DNA from: Paenibacillus sp. 1001270B_150601_E10
GTDB taxonomy: Bacteria > Bacillota > Bacilli > Paenibacillales > Paenibacillaceae
Reading direction: 5' to 3'
NCBI RefSeq assembly: GCF_015558675.1
Contig: NZ_JADMOL010000008.1
Location: 1 to 64,000, forward strand
Length of the DNA stretch: 64,000 nt
Position 1 is the stretch's first letter. Each line of letters begins with the position of its first letter. The position numbers were made by a program, and so were the translations under genes. The notes under the pieces are model-generated. The model had not been told where the DNA came from, did not search any database, and saw nothing but the letters and a program-made list of their open reading frames with translations. Positions 35,364 through 44,361 of the stretch are shown piece after piece.

Positions 35364-35852
35364 TTATGCTTCACGATACCACTTTCTAAGCTGATTGATA
35401 TGAGCCTGATGATAGCGGCAATGGTCAGCGATATGCCATAAGCCCCAGCGCAGGGTCGCTTGCTTTTCATTATTATGGCCAAAGGTTACAACTTTGACTA
35501 GATCATCATCTGTTAACGACAGGCATGCATCTTTTAGCATCGCGAGCACATCATCATAATTAGACATAAGAGACTTCAAACACACTTCTTTGACCATTGG
35601 CAGCTCATTATTTTGATCTATCATAGGGCCATATCGCTCTTTCAATGACACCGAAAGCGGTTCTCCTTTTATTCTGCAAGCCCAATTCAGATCAACAACC
35701 ATGAGATGTTTGATTAGCTGTGCCGTACTATTAAATCGATGATTATTCCCTTTGTAATCCAGTTCTTCTTGTGACATACCATCCGTTATGAGCCACAGCC
35801 TTTGGTTATTTTCGATAACAGCAGAATGTAACATCCCCACGATAGGCGACAT
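35364..35852 (-). CDS. DinB-like (YfiT/DUF664-type) protein
   Basis: A 162-residue four-helix protein of the DinB superfamily. It shows NQRLWLITDGMSQEELDYKG, HRFNSTAQLIKHLMVVDLNW, LSLTDDDLVKVVTFGHNNEK and the end LWHIADHCRYHQAHINQL, where the histidines usually form a metal site (H-x-x-D-x-x-x-x-H). Members bind divalent metal and act in thiol transfer or are stress-induced with unknown role. ATG 35852 follows AAAGGTG. Another DinB protein lies at 55932. Confidence 0.88.
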   Translation of the reverse strand: MSPIVGMLHSAVIENNQRLWLITDGMSQEELDYKGNNHRFNSTAQLIKHLMVVDLNWACRIKGEPLSVSLKERYGPMIDQNNELPMVKEVCLKSLMSNYDDVLAMLKDACLSLTDDDLVKVVTFGHNNEKQATLRWGLWHIADHCRYHQAHINQLRKWYREA

Positions 35853-35951
35853 AGAGTTTTCACCTTTTAAATCGTACAGCATCCTGAATCACCCTCCTAT
35901 ATTTTCGACTTTCTAATGCTCGCCAAAACATTTCCATTTCACACATCTTAG

Positions 35952-36539
35952 TCATTTTTGTATTTCCTGTGATAAGATCGCTTTTAGCTCTGTAAACATT
36001 TTTTGTTTATTAAATGATTTTTCACCTGAAATGTCCTCTGAATCTGCTCCATCTAGATTGAACTTACCGGATTGCATGTTGATTACACTGTACTGACCAT
36101 AGCTGTTTTTCTTCATAAAGATTAAATACTTGCTGCCTTTTTTCATTTCTGTATACCCTTCATATGCAATTCTTTTTTTACCTTTAAACGTTTGGTATAC
36201 ACCGATGGGTTCAATGACAGTAAGATTAATTGCATCCTCTTCTGAACCTTTTAGTACCTTTTCGACATTCATCTCTGTAAACGTAGCAATATCCGCAACA
36301 AAACCCTTAGGTAATTCTTCAATATGCAGTTCCCGATCTTCTAAATCTTTGATCGGACTACCAATGACAACTAATTCTGCATGATTAAATAGTTCTTTAC
36401 CTGTAGAGTATCCAACATAATCAGAGGATACATGTACGGTGCGTACAGAGTTATAGATGGCAAAAAAATAATAGCATGCTGCTGCAAGGATTAAAGTGAG
36501 GACAAGAGAAATAATCGTGATATTCTTTCTTAGTAGCAT
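35952..36539 (-). CDS. Hypothetical membrane-anchored protein, paralogue A
   Basis: A 195-residue protein with an N-terminal membrane segment (IISLVLTLILAAACYYFFAI) and an external domain with AELVVIGSPIKDLEDRE, VEKVLKGSEEDAINLTVIEP and YTEMKKGSKYLIFMKKN. It is about 60 percent identical by eye to the protein at 44905, which lies beside a metzincin remnant. The family is small and of unknown function. Ribosome binding site GGGAGGTG before the ATG. Confidence 0.8.
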   Translation of the reverse strand: MLLRKNITIISLVLTLILAAACYYFFAIYNSVRTVHVSSDYVGYSTGKELFNHAELVVIGSPIKDLEDRELHIEELPKGFVADIATFTEMNVEKVLKGSEEDAINLTVIEPIGVYQTFKGKKRIAYEGYTEMKKGSKYLIFMKKNSYGQYSVINMQSGKFNLDGADSEDISGEKSFNKQKMFTELKAILSQEIQK

Positions 36540-36613
36540 CTAACACCTCCCAATGCTTGCACAAGCTCCTAGCTTGATTTTCATTTAATGAATCATCTGA
36601 AGCGCATCTATAC

Positions 36614-37271
36614 TTACTTGGACCGCTTTGTCATCCTAGCAAATCGAGGTCCTGCCTGGAATCCGGCTTTCTTTTACAGGATTTCTGCAACATTTCCTAC
36701 TGTAACACACAATTTCACGACCTCTGTGTAGGCACTAGCAGACTGTTTGATGTGATGCAGCATAAATGCCGCGATGCCCTTTCCTATACTTAGGTAGAAT
36801 GCAGATCTCACCAATCTCTGCAAATCCTAGCGACATGTTCTCACTGATACCTGCGATGCATACTCCCGCAATTTCTTCTTCCTGTTCATTCACAACAACA
36901 ATTGAAAGGTTTCTATAGCTGTATACCTGCATAAGATAGGATAGATCTTCTATGATCTTCTCGTCATGGGGGACACCATAGATCTCATAGTCAATCCCTC
37001 CGCGGTATCCTTCCTTCATGATGTCTTTTATTCTTGACATGTCGTAAGAATCATCTGTCAAATAGACAGACCATCCATTTGGATTTAAAGCCTTTTTACT
37101 TTCTTCTGTTGGGCAGCACATGACCTGTCGTACTATATTCACTTTAAAGCCTAACGATAACAGAAGGTTTACATCATCTTGCAGGACACCATTGATATTT
37201 CTTATATCCCTGCAGCAATCTATTACGATCCTCCACATTTGATCTGCCTGTTCTAATCTATACTTCGTCAT
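36614..37271 (-). pseudogene. GNAT acetyltransferase, frameshifted and with a later stop
   Basis: From the ATG at 37271 the frame runs through IRNINGVLQDDVNLLLSLGF to GFAEIGEICILPKYRK and then diverges. One extra G in the run at 36777-36779 separates it from GIAAFMLHHIKQSASAYTEV then CVTVGNVAEIL, after which TAA (36674-36676) interrupts before KKAGFQAGPRFARM and the final stop. Removing the G and restoring the Tyr-like codon gives a full-length GNAT of about 219 residues. The fold is the long-N-terminus GNAT type. Confidence 0.8.
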
Positions 37272-37284
37272 CGCACCTCGCAGA

Positions 37285-37911
37285 CTAACAATCAACTGAT
37301 TTTCTAAGGACAATTTTCCGATACATTCCATTCAGCATAACTGGCTTGTCTTCTTCTATTACGATGTGATCACGATGTCTCTGATACAATTCTTCAAAAT
37401 TCAGTCCAATATCGGTGCCCAGCACTTTAATGAGTGGTCGAAGCAGCCTTTTGAACAGCGGAAGTTTGTTATGGTCTGGAGCAAATTTATCGAAAATAAC
37501 GATCCTTCCTTCTTGCTTTAATACCCGACTCATCTCTTGAAAGCATTGATCTGCATGAGGTACTACAGAAAGGATGAGGCTGCCGACCACATAATCAAAT
37601 GATCGATCGTCAAATTTCATATTTTGAGCATCCATCTCTATAAACGCAATGGAGGAATTCATAAATTTCGCTCTTGCTCTGCCTAACATGTCAGGCGAAA
37701 AATCTATTGCCGTTATATCTAAATCTGTATGGTTCACTAATTCCAGATCAGCACCTGTGCCCACACCTACAAAAAGAATTCGATGTGCACGGTCGAAATG
37801 GATTTCCTGAAAAACTTGTTTTCGTGCACGAAGAAAAAGGTTTGAATTGAAAATTCGATCATAGATCGGTGACCAGATCTTATAGATTATTTTATTCCAC
37901 TTATTATTCAT
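37285..37911 (-). CDS. Class I SAM methyltransferase (UbiE/PmtA-like)
   Basis: A 208-residue methyltransferase. Motif I is HRILFVGVGTGADLELV, motif II has ITAIDFSPDMLGRARAKF, and FDYVVGSLILSVVPHADQCF and VLKQEGRIVIFDKFAP complete the core. The sequence is close to phospholipid or quinone methyltransferases, but the substrate is uncertain. GGAGA precedes the ATG. Its stop is 14 bases from the start of the broken GNAT gene. Confidence 0.87.
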   Translation of the reverse strand: MNNKWNKIIYKIWSPIYDRIFNSNLFLRARKQVFQEIHFDRAHRILFVGVGTGADLELVNHTDLDITAIDFSPDMLGRARAKFMNSSIAFIEMDAQNMKFDDRSFDYVVGSLILSVVPHADQCFQEMSRVLKQEGRIVIFDKFAPDHNKLPLFKRLLRPLIKVLGTDIGLNFEELYQRHRDHIVIEEDKPVMLNGMYRKIVLRKSVDC

Positions 37912-37959
37912 GATGGATCTCCTGATTTATTTATAGTGATAATCTATTGTTCTTGTTTA

Positions 37960-38145
37960 TCATCGTTTTATGTTCAGTCTAATTACACTTAGTATTGCTA
38001 AGATCGCAAAAGCATAACTCGAATGAAGTTTCATTTTGGCTAGTTGGAGTAAATCATCCGGTAAATCAAAAATAATGATATAACCATAGTACAACGATAA
38101 CAAACATGTAAGAATGATTAGTAGGTTAAGTATTTTTCTAAACAT
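37960..38145 (-). CDS. Small two-helix membrane protein
   Basis: A 61-residue protein with two hydrophobic helices (ILNLLIILTCLLSLYYGYII and SSYAFAILAILSVIRLNI) separated by a short acidic loop. It has an excellent AGGAGGGGG ribosome binding site seven bases before the ATG, so I consider it real. No family recognised. Confidence 0.6.
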   Translation of the reverse strand: MFRKILNLLIILTCLLSLYYGYIIIFDLPDDLLQLAKMKLHSSYAFAILAILSVIRLNIKR

Positions 38146-38276
38146 AAATTCCCCCTCCTAGTTAACAAAACCCACTATCCATTGCGAATACTTCAGTTAT
38201 GTAAATGTTGTTGCTATCTCAACCCATGTAACATTGACCTTTACCCTCAACTAAAATAAGTTTCTTCTTCATGCAA

Positions 38277-38756
38277 TCATCCTAAGTCATGGTTAATGAT
38301 ATGCTTGATCCCAGCCTTTGTTCCAATGTCTTGTACCAGCCCCTTTAACGCATTTGGATAGATCGTCATATCATCAAGTTCATGAACGTCAAACCATTTA
38401 AAGACCAGCTTTACCTCTTCTTCGTTACCTACAAATTCCTCGTCACTGGCTGCTAGTTCATCAGCACATTCCACTAAATAATACATGCCATACTCATGTA
38501 AATATTCAACTTCATAGGCATTAAAGTTCTCAATAATCCATAATAATCTCTGCGTGTTTACCTCTAAATTAAGTTCTTCTCTGAACTCCCTAACTACGGT
38601 ATGAGAAGTCTCTTCATTAATCTCCGCTCTACCACCTGGCAATACCCAGCCTGATCCGTTCTTTGTCTTATGTAAAAGAATTCTACCTTGGTTCATTAAG
38701 ACTCCGCATACTCTTAACAAAAATTCTCCCTGACCTTCCTTTATGGATACTGACAA
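38277..38756 (-). CDS. Nudix hydrolase
   Basis: A 159-residue Nudix protein. The box reads GGRAEINEETSHTVVREFRE then ELNLEV, which matches the canonical G-x5-E-x7-R-E-x-x-E-E spacing; the usual Gly near the end is Asn. WVLPGG precedes it. It starts at TTG 38756 behind AAGGAGGTAATTCT. Substrate unknown; the family hydrolyses nucleoside diphosphate derivatives. The other Nudix gene here is at 20567. Confidence 0.88.
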   Translation of the reverse strand: MSVSIKEGQGEFLLRVCGVLMNQGRILLHKTKNGSGWVLPGGRAEINEETSHTVVREFREELNLEVNTQRLLWIIENFNAYEVEYLHEYGMYYLVECADELAASDEEFVGNEEEVKLVFKWFDVHELDDMTIYPNALKGLVQDIGTKAGIKHIINHDLG

Positions 38757-38927
38757 AGAATTACCTCCTTCATGCTTTTTTTAACGTTTTGATATTTACG
38801 AAATTCATTTAGTTAAAAGAAAAGCGGTAGACATTAGACGTATTTCCATTTTCATCATCCTTCTTTAGTCTTCATCAAACATCCGATGGACTCTCCTCAT
38901 TTCGAAATTGCTTTCAATATATATTTA

Positions 38928-39767
38928 CTAAAGAACATCAAGCATCTCTCTTAGCTCTACTTTACATTTTTCAATATCATAATGTGAATTATCGATCTTT
39001 CGTTTGCTAATGTTTAATAGATCAAAAATCTCAAGTTCAATGTTTTTTCTTTCTTGAAGAACGTGAATAGTCCCATCTACACCATAATATCCGTTCGCTT
39101 TTCCCAATCCTTGATTTGTATAATAATCTATAAATCCGTCTGACCATTCCTTAGGTCTTTCATGTACGGCTTTTTCAAAAGTAGATCTGATATCCTGTTG
39201 ATCAATATAGATTAATAGGGGGTTCATGGCCCTTACTATTTCCTCTAACTGCAATACATAGTTGATCACTTTTTCTTTTGGTATGTTATATTTTACTGTA
39301 CCGATCGTCAGTGGGTTTTGTATGAAACAACAGTCAAATACATACACGGAATGACGATGAAGATTGCTTTCTTTAAAGCTTCTCCACTTTTCTGTCATCA
39401 GACTGACGTGTTCGTCGAACGGCAGCTCATAGATATCCCTTGTCAATATCTCTTGCAGGAGCTCCTCTGGAAAATCATGACCCCATTCATTCTTTAGTTT
39501 TCGATAGGGGATTAAGTTGTTGTTTCCGTGTCTGACTACTCTACTTTCTAACCATTCTTTGATTTGTTCATGCTTTGATAGCAATTCCATAAATTCATCT
39601 TCTCTATAAAAAGAAACACCTTCATAATCAGCTGGATGATCTAAATGCCCTTCTTGATATAATTTTGCCTCTACACCCTTGTCAGCAAGTATTTCAGCTA
39701 CAAATTGTGCAACAGTAGACTTTCCAGACCCGGGTAATCCCTCTATCATAATCAGTTGTGTTTGCAT
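38928..39767 (-). CDS. P-loop kinase/AAA-type ATPase
   Basis: A 279-residue P-loop protein with Walker A LIMIEGLPGSGKSTVAQFVA near the N terminus. The middle resembles nucleotide kinases, with EGHLDHPADYEGVSF, SVYVFDCCFIQNPLTIGTVK, PLLIYIDQQDIRSTFEKAVH and a long C-terminal helical region. It resembles Bacillales kinases annotated only as AAA family ATPases. AGAGGG precedes the ATG. Substrate not predictable. Confidence 0.82.
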   Translation of the reverse strand: MQTQLIMIEGLPGSGKSTVAQFVAEILADKGVEAKLYQEGHLDHPADYEGVSFYREDEFMELLSKHEQIKEWLESRVVRHGNNNLIPYRKLKNEWGHDFPEELLQEILTRDIYELPFDEHVSLMTEKWRSFKESNLHRHSVYVFDCCFIQNPLTIGTVKYNIPKEKVINYVLQLEEIVRAMNPLLIYIDQQDIRSTFEKAVHERPKEWSDGFIDYYTNQGLGKANGYYGVDGTIHVLQERKNIELEIFDLLNISKRKIDNSHYDIEKCKVELREMLDVL

Positions 39768-40040
39768 CGATATTCCCTCTCCATACTCTATTTCACTACA
39801 GATATTTCAAATACTCCTGAAGCTTAGTATCCACTCGATCGTAAACGGCCACATCTTTTTAAGACAAACGGATATTAGCATCTATTGAAATCACAAAAAA
39901 ACAAGTCACAAAGAAGCATTTTGCCGCCCAAAGGGCTTAAATAAAATATACAGCGTATGATCAATAGTTGGGTAATAAAGTTCAGTTATAACGGAACTAT
40001 TTACTCTGTTAGAAAGAGTAAATGCCACTATGCATTATTC

Positions 40041-40817
40041 CTAATCTGAACGACCCACAAAAACTACTTCTTGGTTGAACCATTCTGATTGTTTGTATGC
40101 GTCGCCAATACCTACTTCATTTATTAATGCTTTGGACACCCTTTTTTGCTTTAAGAGCGTATGAAAGCTGTGATCAAATGGGTTAGGTGTTATTTTAATT
40201 TCATTGCTGCTTATCCACTCAGCCACAAGTCGACGATCATCCACATCGTTAAAGGGTTCCGAATCTTTGAAACCGTTTTTGTACCAAGGATTTTCTTGTT
40301 CCTTATCCACTCCAGGAGAATATAAACATACATATAAAGAAATCGCATCGCATAATTGCAGCAATCTAAACGGCTTATTAATGTCTTCATGATTGTTAAG
40401 GTTTAATTCCGCTTTTATTCGTTGCTGCCTTTTATCTTCTTGATGAATAAACATGTTGCTTTCTTCTACGGAACTGCCCTTGAAGAGGCCGAATGACGAA
40501 TAATGTAAGCTGCATAGTAAGGCGGCATACTTATTCATTTGTTCAGTTTGATCCAATCCATACTGATAATGGGTTAGCTTAGGTAATAGCGGATAATCCA
40601 TAAATGAAAATGGCGCAGCTTGGTGATCATTCCATATCGGGGTATCATCAAGTCTCTTCCAGCCTAAATCATGATGATAAACAGCAAATACCAAGTCGTT
40701 AAAGAAAGGATCATCTACGAAAAAGTTCTTAAACTGTCTTGCTACATCCCCAGACAATTGAGCATGTTCATGTTGTTCCACCATGATAAATGCCAGTTCA
40801 GTTTCACGAACGATCAT
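40041..40817 (-). CDS. DUF3891 family protein
   Basis: A 258-residue protein. LAFIMVEQHEHAQLSGDVAR, FFNDLVFAVYHHDLGWKRLD, YAALLCSLHYSSFGLF and LLQLCDAISLYVCLY match DUF3891, an HD-domain-like helical family: the His-Asp pairs in EQHEHA, HHDLGW and CDAIS could be metal ligands by analogy. Function unknown. GGAAG precedes the ATG. Upstream is an APH-like gene. Confidence 0.87.
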   Translation of the reverse strand: MIVRETELAFIMVEQHEHAQLSGDVARQFKNFFVDDPFFNDLVFAVYHHDLGWKRLDDTPIWNDHQAAPFSFMDYPLLPKLTHYQYGLDQTEQMNKYAALLCSLHYSSFGLFKGSSVEESNMFIHQEDKRQQRIKAELNLNNHEDINKPFRLLQLCDAISLYVCLYSPGVDKEQENPWYKNGFKDSEPFNDVDDRRLVAEWISSNEIKITPNPFDHSFHTLLKQKRVSKALINEVGIGDAYKQSEWFNQEVVFVGRSD

Positions 40818-40927
40818 ATCTTCACTTCCCTGCTTTTTATCTCGTAAGTCTTAGACCTCTAGATCAGTACTAAATAGCTTAAGCATATGATGATTATATG
40901 TCTCATCAAGTACAAATGCCTCAATGT

Positions 40928-41860
40928 TTATCCTTCTAAATACCATTTAGGCTTAATCTGATTAAAATAATCATGGTCTTCTAAAGATGTATAGATGTTA
41001 TCCAGCATATGATCCATCGTCTCAGGAGCTGCCTTTAATGTCCAAACTACTGATGAGAATACGCACATAGCGAGATAAAGTGAATAGAGTCTCCAAAATA
41101 ATTCTCCTGGCTGCTGTTTCTTATGCTGAAAATAGCCTCTAATCTGACCGATGGAGAAGGGAATGCTAATTTCTCTGCTGAAGATGCCTACTTTGAGAAA
41201 CTCATGAATGGGATCACCCCAGTCATAGCGATTAAAATCTATAATTCCTGAAAGCTGCTTGTTCATCACGATCATATTGCCTACATGAAAATCATCATGC
41301 TGAAACACATTTGGTCTTTGCTTCATATAGGTAATATTTTGTTCAATAAACGCCATGATTTTATCGTCATTTCTTACTCTCACTCCACAGTTCATGTACT
41401 GATCCATGTATCTTCGATGTTTGATTACTTTTCTCTCATACCAAGAAGAGACATGCTTAGGAGCAGTATATTGATGCATTTTTCTTAGCTCTATACCAGC
41501 GTCAAATCCAATCTTGAATTGATCACTTTCAGCGTATCTTGGAAGTTCATCTGCAGCATCATTTCCTTCAATATACGATATTAACATGTAACCAGCTGTT
41601 GAAAGTCTCCCAATGTCTATCGGTCTTGAACATTTCACACCATAGCGTTCCATTTGATGCAAGATGCTAAACTCTCTTTGCTTTTGATCATACTCCTTTA
41701 AATTAAATGCACGAAGCAAGAATCTTTCATCATCACCGGATTGAACAAGATATTTCTTATCTGAAGAGTATCCTTTATGTAGTTGAGTCATTTTGCACCC
41801 TTGCAATAATTCGATCTCTTGCTTTATGCTTTCCATATATAATTCGTTGGATGAACTCAA
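40928..41860 (-). CDS. Aminoglycoside phosphotransferase-like kinase
   Basis: A 310-residue APH-fold protein. The catalytic loop VFQHDDFHVGNMIVMN and the metal segment GIIDFNRYDWGDPIHEF are intact, with MLISYIEGNDA as the hinge-like region. It resembles the group of phosphotransferases found near resistance genes in Bacillales, but no antibiotic can be named. It starts at a TTG (41860) with a modest AGGCGA site; a Met nine codons later is an alternative. About 110 bases upstream of the DUF3891 gene. Confidence 0.87.
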   Translation of the reverse strand: MSSSNELYMESIKQEIELLQGCKMTQLHKGYSSDKKYLVQSGDDERFLLRAFNLKEYDQKQREFSILHQMERYGVKCSRPIDIGRLSTAGYMLISYIEGNDAADELPRYAESDQFKIGFDAGIELRKMHQYTAPKHVSSWYERKVIKHRRYMDQYMNCGVRVRNDDKIMAFIEQNITYMKQRPNVFQHDDFHVGNMIVMNKQLSGIIDFNRYDWGDPIHEFLKVGIFSREISIPFSIGQIRGYFQHKKQQPGELFWRLYSLYLAMCVFSSVVWTLKAAPETMDHMLDNIYTSLEDHDYFNQIKPKWYLEG

Positions 41861-41979
41861 GAATATCGCCTACTTTTAAAAGTTGTTGGTATACATTTTA
41901 CTACTACTTAAAACAAATAATAGATAAGAATAGATAAGTGAAATCGCAACTTACTATATATTAGGAGAAAAAACATACG

Positions 41980-42498
41980 ATGAAAACACTTGAAGCTGAC
42001 CGATTAATACTTCGTGAATGGCAGGAAAGCGATGCTGACGAGCATTTTCAATTATATAACAATCCTGATGTTGAACATGCTGGAGCAAAAATTTGTGGGA
42101 ATAAAGAGGAAAGTCTTGAAAAGATCCGTCTATTGATGAAATGCCAGGAGTCCTGGGCTATCGTGCTAAAAGAACATGGAAAAGTAGTTGGTTCCATATT
42201 TCTTAGCGATATAAACAGGCATGACCGCTATAAAGAAATCGAATATGTGATATCATCAAGCTATCAAAATATAGGGATCGCTACAGAAGCCGTTACATGT
42301 GTGTTAAAACACGCTTTTTCTGAAATGGATTTATTAGTTGTAGCCGTTTGCCATTATCCAGACAATATCAAATCCAAACGAGTTATTGAAAAATGTGGTT
42401 TTACATATGAAGGGACCTTACGCAAGTACAGCAGAAATCTGACCGACAGCGTACGGTATTCAATGACAAAAGAGGAATGGGAAAGCTTATACATTTAA
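41980..42498 (+). CDS. GNAT family N-acetyltransferase (RimJ/L-like)
   Basis: A 172-residue plus-strand acetyltransferase. It has LEADRLILREWQESDADEHF, SWAIVLKEHGKVVGSIFLSD, EIEYVISSSYQNIGIATEAV as motif A (Q-N-I-G-I-A-T), and KSKRVIEKCGFTYEGTLRKY, the RimJ/L C-terminal pattern. A terminator hairpin begins about 40 bases past its stop. It sits alone between two minus-strand genes. Acceptor unknown. Confidence 0.88.
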   Translation: MKTLEADRLILREWQESDADEHFQLYNNPDVEHAGAKICGNKEESLEKIRLLMKCQESWAIVLKEHGKVVGSIFLSDINRHDRYKEIEYVISSSYQNIGIATEAVTCVLKHAFSEMDLLVVAVCHYPDNIKSKRVIEKCGFTYEGTLRKYSRNLTDSVRYSMTKEEWESLYI

Positions 42499-42711
42499 CT
42501 CTCTTTTATCAGCGTAAGTTGTGGTTAAGTACAATGAAATAAAGGAACATCGTGAAATATACGATGTTCCTTTTGAGTCTTCAAAACGAACTCGTGACCC
42601 CCAATAAGGGATATCGTCTTCCAAGCATATTGTGAGAAACAACAGCTCCTCATCACACTTTGGCGCTTCACCATTGTTTCGTATATTCTCGAATTCATCA
42701 TTTATCAACAT
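42487..42711 (-). CDS. Small hypothetical protein, 3' end probably displaced
   Basis: A 74-residue product with NDEFENIRNNGEAPKCDEEL and FLTICLEDDIPYWGSRVRFE. Its ATG overlaps the TGA of the deoxyribosyltransferase-like gene (TGATG), indicating translational coupling. The last third of the frame runs through a strong terminator hairpin at 42541-42574, so its original end was probably lost and the present stop is accidental. I do not recognise the family. Confidence 0.5.
   Translation of the reverse strand: MLINDEFENIRNNGEAPKCDEELLFLTICLEDDIPYWGSRVRFEDSKGTSYISRCSFISLYLTTTYADKRELNV
42541..42574. terminator. Bidirectional terminator
   Basis: AAAGGAACATCGT pairs with ACGATGTTCCTTT around a seven-base loop, with T residues on both exits. 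It ends the plus-strand GNAT gene and lies inside the end of a minus-strand frame. Confidence 0.8.
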
Positions 42712-43031
42712 CACCTAAATGGATATGCTAACTCGCTTTTAGAATAGTAGTTAACGATCTTCCCGTTATTAATTGCATATTCAATCTCTTTTTCTGTGCT
42801 ACTGCCAATATAACCGCTTACATCAATAACGAATATTTCATCCGACATATCGATTTTACGAAAATGTAAGTTGCCCAGCAATTCTGCCTGTTCCTCCGTA
42901 ATCTCAATGCCCTCACTCTGCTCAAAGAAGGCTAAACTTATTACGATATTCCCTTGAAGCGTTAAATACCTATTGGCTTGTTCGAATTGCTTCTTGAACT
43001 TTGTAGAGCCACATAGCGTTATAACTTTCAT
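42711..43031 (-). CDS. Nucleoside 2-deoxyribosyltransferase-like small protein
   Basis: A 106-residue protein: KVITLCGSTKFKKQFEQANR, then LTLQGNIVISLAFFEQ, and FRKIDMSDEIFVIDVSGYIG followed by SSTEKEIEYAINNGKIVNYY. These are the nucleotide-binding first strand, the DSDEI-type catalytic strand and the G-x-S-x-x-x-E-I-x-Y motif of nucleoside deoxyribosyltransferase-like proteins, often found in phage or accessory regions. Its ATG overlaps the stop of the truncated kinase fragment, with GAGGGG in the fragment as ribosome binding site. Confidence 0.82.
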   Translation of the reverse strand: MKVITLCGSTKFKKQFEQANRYLTLQGNIVISLAFFEQSEGIEITEEQAELLGNLHFRKIDMSDEIFVIDVSGYIGSSTEKEIEYAINNGKIVNYYSKSELAYPFR

Positions 43032-43324
43032 CTAATCCCCTCTATTCCTGTTGTATCATACCTCGATTCCCAATTCATAAATTTAAGATAAGATTCATAC
43101 CTTCTGCCACCAATCGCAATATCTTCACCATACCTATCCGCTTCTCGCTCTTCGAGCCTTCTCATTCGTATATCTTTCGGTATCCATAGATAGATCACCA
43201 AATCAAAATAAGGAATAAAGACATCTCTATCAAAATGCTGATATCCGTATTTCTCAGACATTGCTGTAGCTAAAGTGCTCGTTCCCGAACCGGATGCCCC
43301 TAGAATATGAATTCGATTTATCAT
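43028..43324 (-). pseudogene. Adenylate-kinase-like P-loop gene with internal and terminal deletions
   Basis: The 98-residue product starts normally (INRIHILGASGSGTSTLATA, the P-loop, then KYGYQHFD), jumps to VFIPYFDLVIYLWIPKDIRM and RRLEEREADRYGEDIAIGGR, and ends after NWESRYDTTGIEGIR. Relatives I remember are about 180 residues, with roughly 40 residues between FD and VFIPYF and about 30-40 more at the end. So an in-frame internal deletion and a loss of the C terminus have occurred. The end overlaps the start of the next gene by four bases. Confidence 0.75.
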
Positions 43325-43388
43325 TTTATTTCACCACTCCATAGATTATAAAAGGTGCCTGACGGGCAAATGTCCTAACTATTGTCCC

Positions 43389-44309
43389 TCATCTGCTATT
43401 CATATCTCTGTTGTTTCCAACAACTTGACCTATTTCACTGATGACATGTTCCGCAAGCTCGAGCTGTTGATCAGCAAACTTCATATCACCATAACCTTTA
43501 ACAGCATAATCTAAATTACCGAGTGTAGACATCAATATACGGGCGGTTAAGGCGAAGCCAAATGCTTTTCGATCAACGATGATGTCAGTGTTGCTCAACA
43601 TGTATCTAAAGGTTGGCTCATCCAATCCATTAAACAAGAGGAGATTTCCAACATACGATGCCTGATCCCAGTATAGGGGCATCAATGATACATCCTCAAA
43701 GTCCGTCCATAACCAGCCTGCAGAACTTGGCACTAAGTTTCGAGCATGAGCATCTCCATGACAAGGTATTAGGAAACGGGTTTCTAAGCGCATCTGTTTA
43801 TCTACTTTATGAAACAACGTTAATAATGAATGTATACGCTTATCAGAACTCCTCATCAATCTCTCAGCCGATTGAGCAGTCCGTTCCCATACTCCCAGCG
43901 CTGGGAGTTCGCCGACAAAGTCCTTCATTGCTTTGGAAAGATCATCTACAAGCTTAACAGCTTCTCCTGGCGTTGGCCGCTGTAATTGTACCGGAGGTAC
44001 ATAGGTCCAAAGCGTCATCCATGTTCCATCAACGATGTATGGCCCTGCATCAGTAAGTTCAGTAGGTAATAATACAGGAACATTCTTGAAATGAAGGTGC
44101 CGAGCTACATGCAATTCTCGATGAAGCCTCTTGTAAGCTTGTCCCGCTTCATCTTTTGACACGATATTGGCTAATCGGGCTACGATTGGATAAGGGGCCA
44201 AATGAATAATCAGGTTGCCTCCATTACCAAGAACTTGAGGTGTAATTTCAGATAAGCCAATCGTTTCGACAACAGATAACACTCGCGAAATTAACTTGTC
44301 AATATTCAT
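43389..44309 (-). CDS. Phosphotransferase-like kinase (APH family)
   Basis: A 306-residue protein of the APH fold. RFLIPCHGDAHARNLVPSSA carries the Brenner-type His-Gly-Asp with Asn, and WLWTDFEDVSLMPLYWD carries the metal-binding Asp; the first lobe has NLIIHLAPYPIVARLANIVS and the hinge VDGTWMTLWTYVPPV. Substrate unknown. The ATG at 44309 follows AAAGGTG at 12 bases; the preceding TTG is also possible. Upstream is a broken SnoaL-like gene. Confidence 0.85.
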   Translation of the reverse strand: MNIDKLISRVLSVVETIGLSEITPQVLGNGGNLIIHLAPYPIVARLANIVSKDEAGQAYKRLHRELHVARHLHFKNVPVLLPTELTDAGPYIVDGTWMTLWTYVPPVQLQRPTPGEAVKLVDDLSKAMKDFVGELPALGVWERTAQSAERLMRSSDKRIHSLLTLFHKVDKQMRLETRFLIPCHGDAHARNLVPSSAGWLWTDFEDVSLMPLYWDQASYVGNLLLFNGLDEPTFRYMLSNTDIIVDRKAFGFALTARILMSTLGNLDYAVKGYGDMKFADQQLELAEHVISEIGQVVGNNRDMNSR

Positions 44310-44361
44310 CAATACAACATCACCTTTAGCACCCGTCTACTAAAATTCACAAAATTATTCA

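Noticed and set aside
35280-39980. A shared TGATCAATAGTTRGG at 35292 and 39958
   Set aside because: Fifteen similar bases at two gene ends without further copies; too short to call a repeat family.
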